From Platerodrilus igneus (Eukaryota > Arthropoda > Insecta > Coleoptera > Lycidae): a stretch of DNA of 64,000 nucleotides. The position numbers were made by a program, and so were the translations under genes. Shown piece by piece: positions 63,343 to 64,000 of the stretch (its first letter is position 1; the number at the start of each line of letters is the position of its first letter). Under the pieces are notes generated by a model. The model had not been told where the DNA came from and did no database searches. It saw only the letters and a program-made list of their open reading frames with translations. Where the stretch lies: assembly GCA_036346225.1 (NCBI GenBank), contig JARFIW010001104.1:8768001-8832000 (forward strand), read 5' to 3'.

Positions 63343-63540
63343 AAATGGGTCACCTAAAATGTGACCCATGACCCAGTGAAAATGAGGATGTGACCCACCA
63401 CCCAGTGACCCATGACCCAAATTGACCCAGTGACCCACATTGACTTAGTGACCCAAAGTGACCCACATTGACTCAGTGACCCAAATTGACCCAAATCGAC
63501 CCAGTTACCTAAATTGACCCAAATTGATGCAGTCCCAAAA
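63343..63540 (+). repeat. TGACCCA minisatellite
   Basis: About 15 copies of TGACCCA with spacers AGTGACCC, AAATTGACCC and CACATTGACCC-like, giving 8-, 10- and 12-bp periods. Degenerate toward both ends. Confidence 0.88.
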
Positions 63541-64000
63541 ATTTTCTTACTGTCTCAAATTGGCCCTCTGTGATGTCTTCAATTAGTGGGCGAGTTTTAT
63601 TGAATAACCGATTATGGAATTTGGAAATTTTATTATTAATTTTTAGTAAATATGTGCTGTTCTACGAATTACAGTTATAAAATAAATCTCAGAACTATCT
63701 GGAAGAAGGAGTAGCTGCTGTCCCAGACAATTTTAATTAGTGTGGGAATGTTTAACAATTAAATATACTAAATGATCAAAATATTTTTCAATGACAGACG
63801 CAATAAAATATAAATTGAATAATCCCGTTTTCTGACATCGAGTTGATACAGGAACATTGTTTTATATGATCTTCATCATTCTTTTAGTTAATTAGTCTTT
63901 TCAAGAAAACTCGGTCTCACGGAGATTTATAAAAATCAGCACTTATGTTTAAGGTTTAAATTACAATTAAGGTGATGTTTGTCCATGCTTAATGATAATG
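63541..64000. other. Unassigned AT-rich sequence
   Basis: Nothing recognised to the end of the window. Confidence 0.5.

Overview
This is AT-rich animal DNA, almost certainly from an insect, and most of it is transposable-element debris. The evidence is the mix of families: a DD41D mariner-like element of a type common in insect genomes, Penelope-like elements (PLEs) with GIY-YIG endonucleases, several Ty3/Gypsy pol remnants, R1/RTE/Jockey-type non-LTR reverse transcriptases, and many long LTRs. There is no bacterial gene organisation. The only host coding sequence I recognise is one 100-bp exon at 33827-33926 that matches membralin (TMEM259). A few other exon-like stretches are reported at low confidence.

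Layout. 1-5.7 kb: mostly unassigned, with small minisatellites. 5.74-6.61 kb and 10.62-10.91 kb: the two halves of one decayed non-LTR reverse transcriptase, split by about 4 kb of unidentified DNA. 12.66-14.41 kb: a decayed Gypsy integrase interrupted by a 1.02-kb mariner with terminal inverted repeats. 17.2-18.3 kb (minus): a Gypsy integrase tail joined to a Jockey/CR1-like reverse transcriptase. 18.3-22.7 kb: a minus-strand LTR with a tail of repeated primer-binding-site motifs, then a solo LTR on the plus strand. 22.7-24.7 kb (minus): decayed Gypsy pol. 26.1-27.2 kb: a non-LTR endonuclease/RT remnant. 27.7-31.7 kb (minus): a composite PLE with 0.6-kb inverted arms. 33.8 kb: the membralin exon. 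34.7-56 kb: a dense block of LTR elements, each bordered by (AT)n tracts. It includes a 257-bp mini-element, a 6.4-kb Gypsy-type element with nearly identical LTRs, several solo LTRs, a 2.9-kb tandem duplication and two head-to-head PLE ends. 56-64 kb: a SINE-like repeat, small duplications, a TGACCCA minisatellite and unassigned sequence.

The most interesting signal is shared by the LTR elements. (1) Their ends abut (AT)n tracts almost every time. (2) The primer-binding site (PBS) resembles the complement of the tRNA-Lys(CUU) 3' end, and in at least five places the 'LTR end + PBS' junction is repeated in tandem every 50-60 bp. (3) LTRs of three families carry a conserved 5' splice donor. In the one copy with an internal region, a strong acceptor lies just before gag, so splicing would remove the PBS. 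Together these suggest a group of insect LTR elements with a spliced, PBS-less gag mRNA and PBS-array derivatives. That is inference and needs transcript data and copies from elsewhere in the genome.
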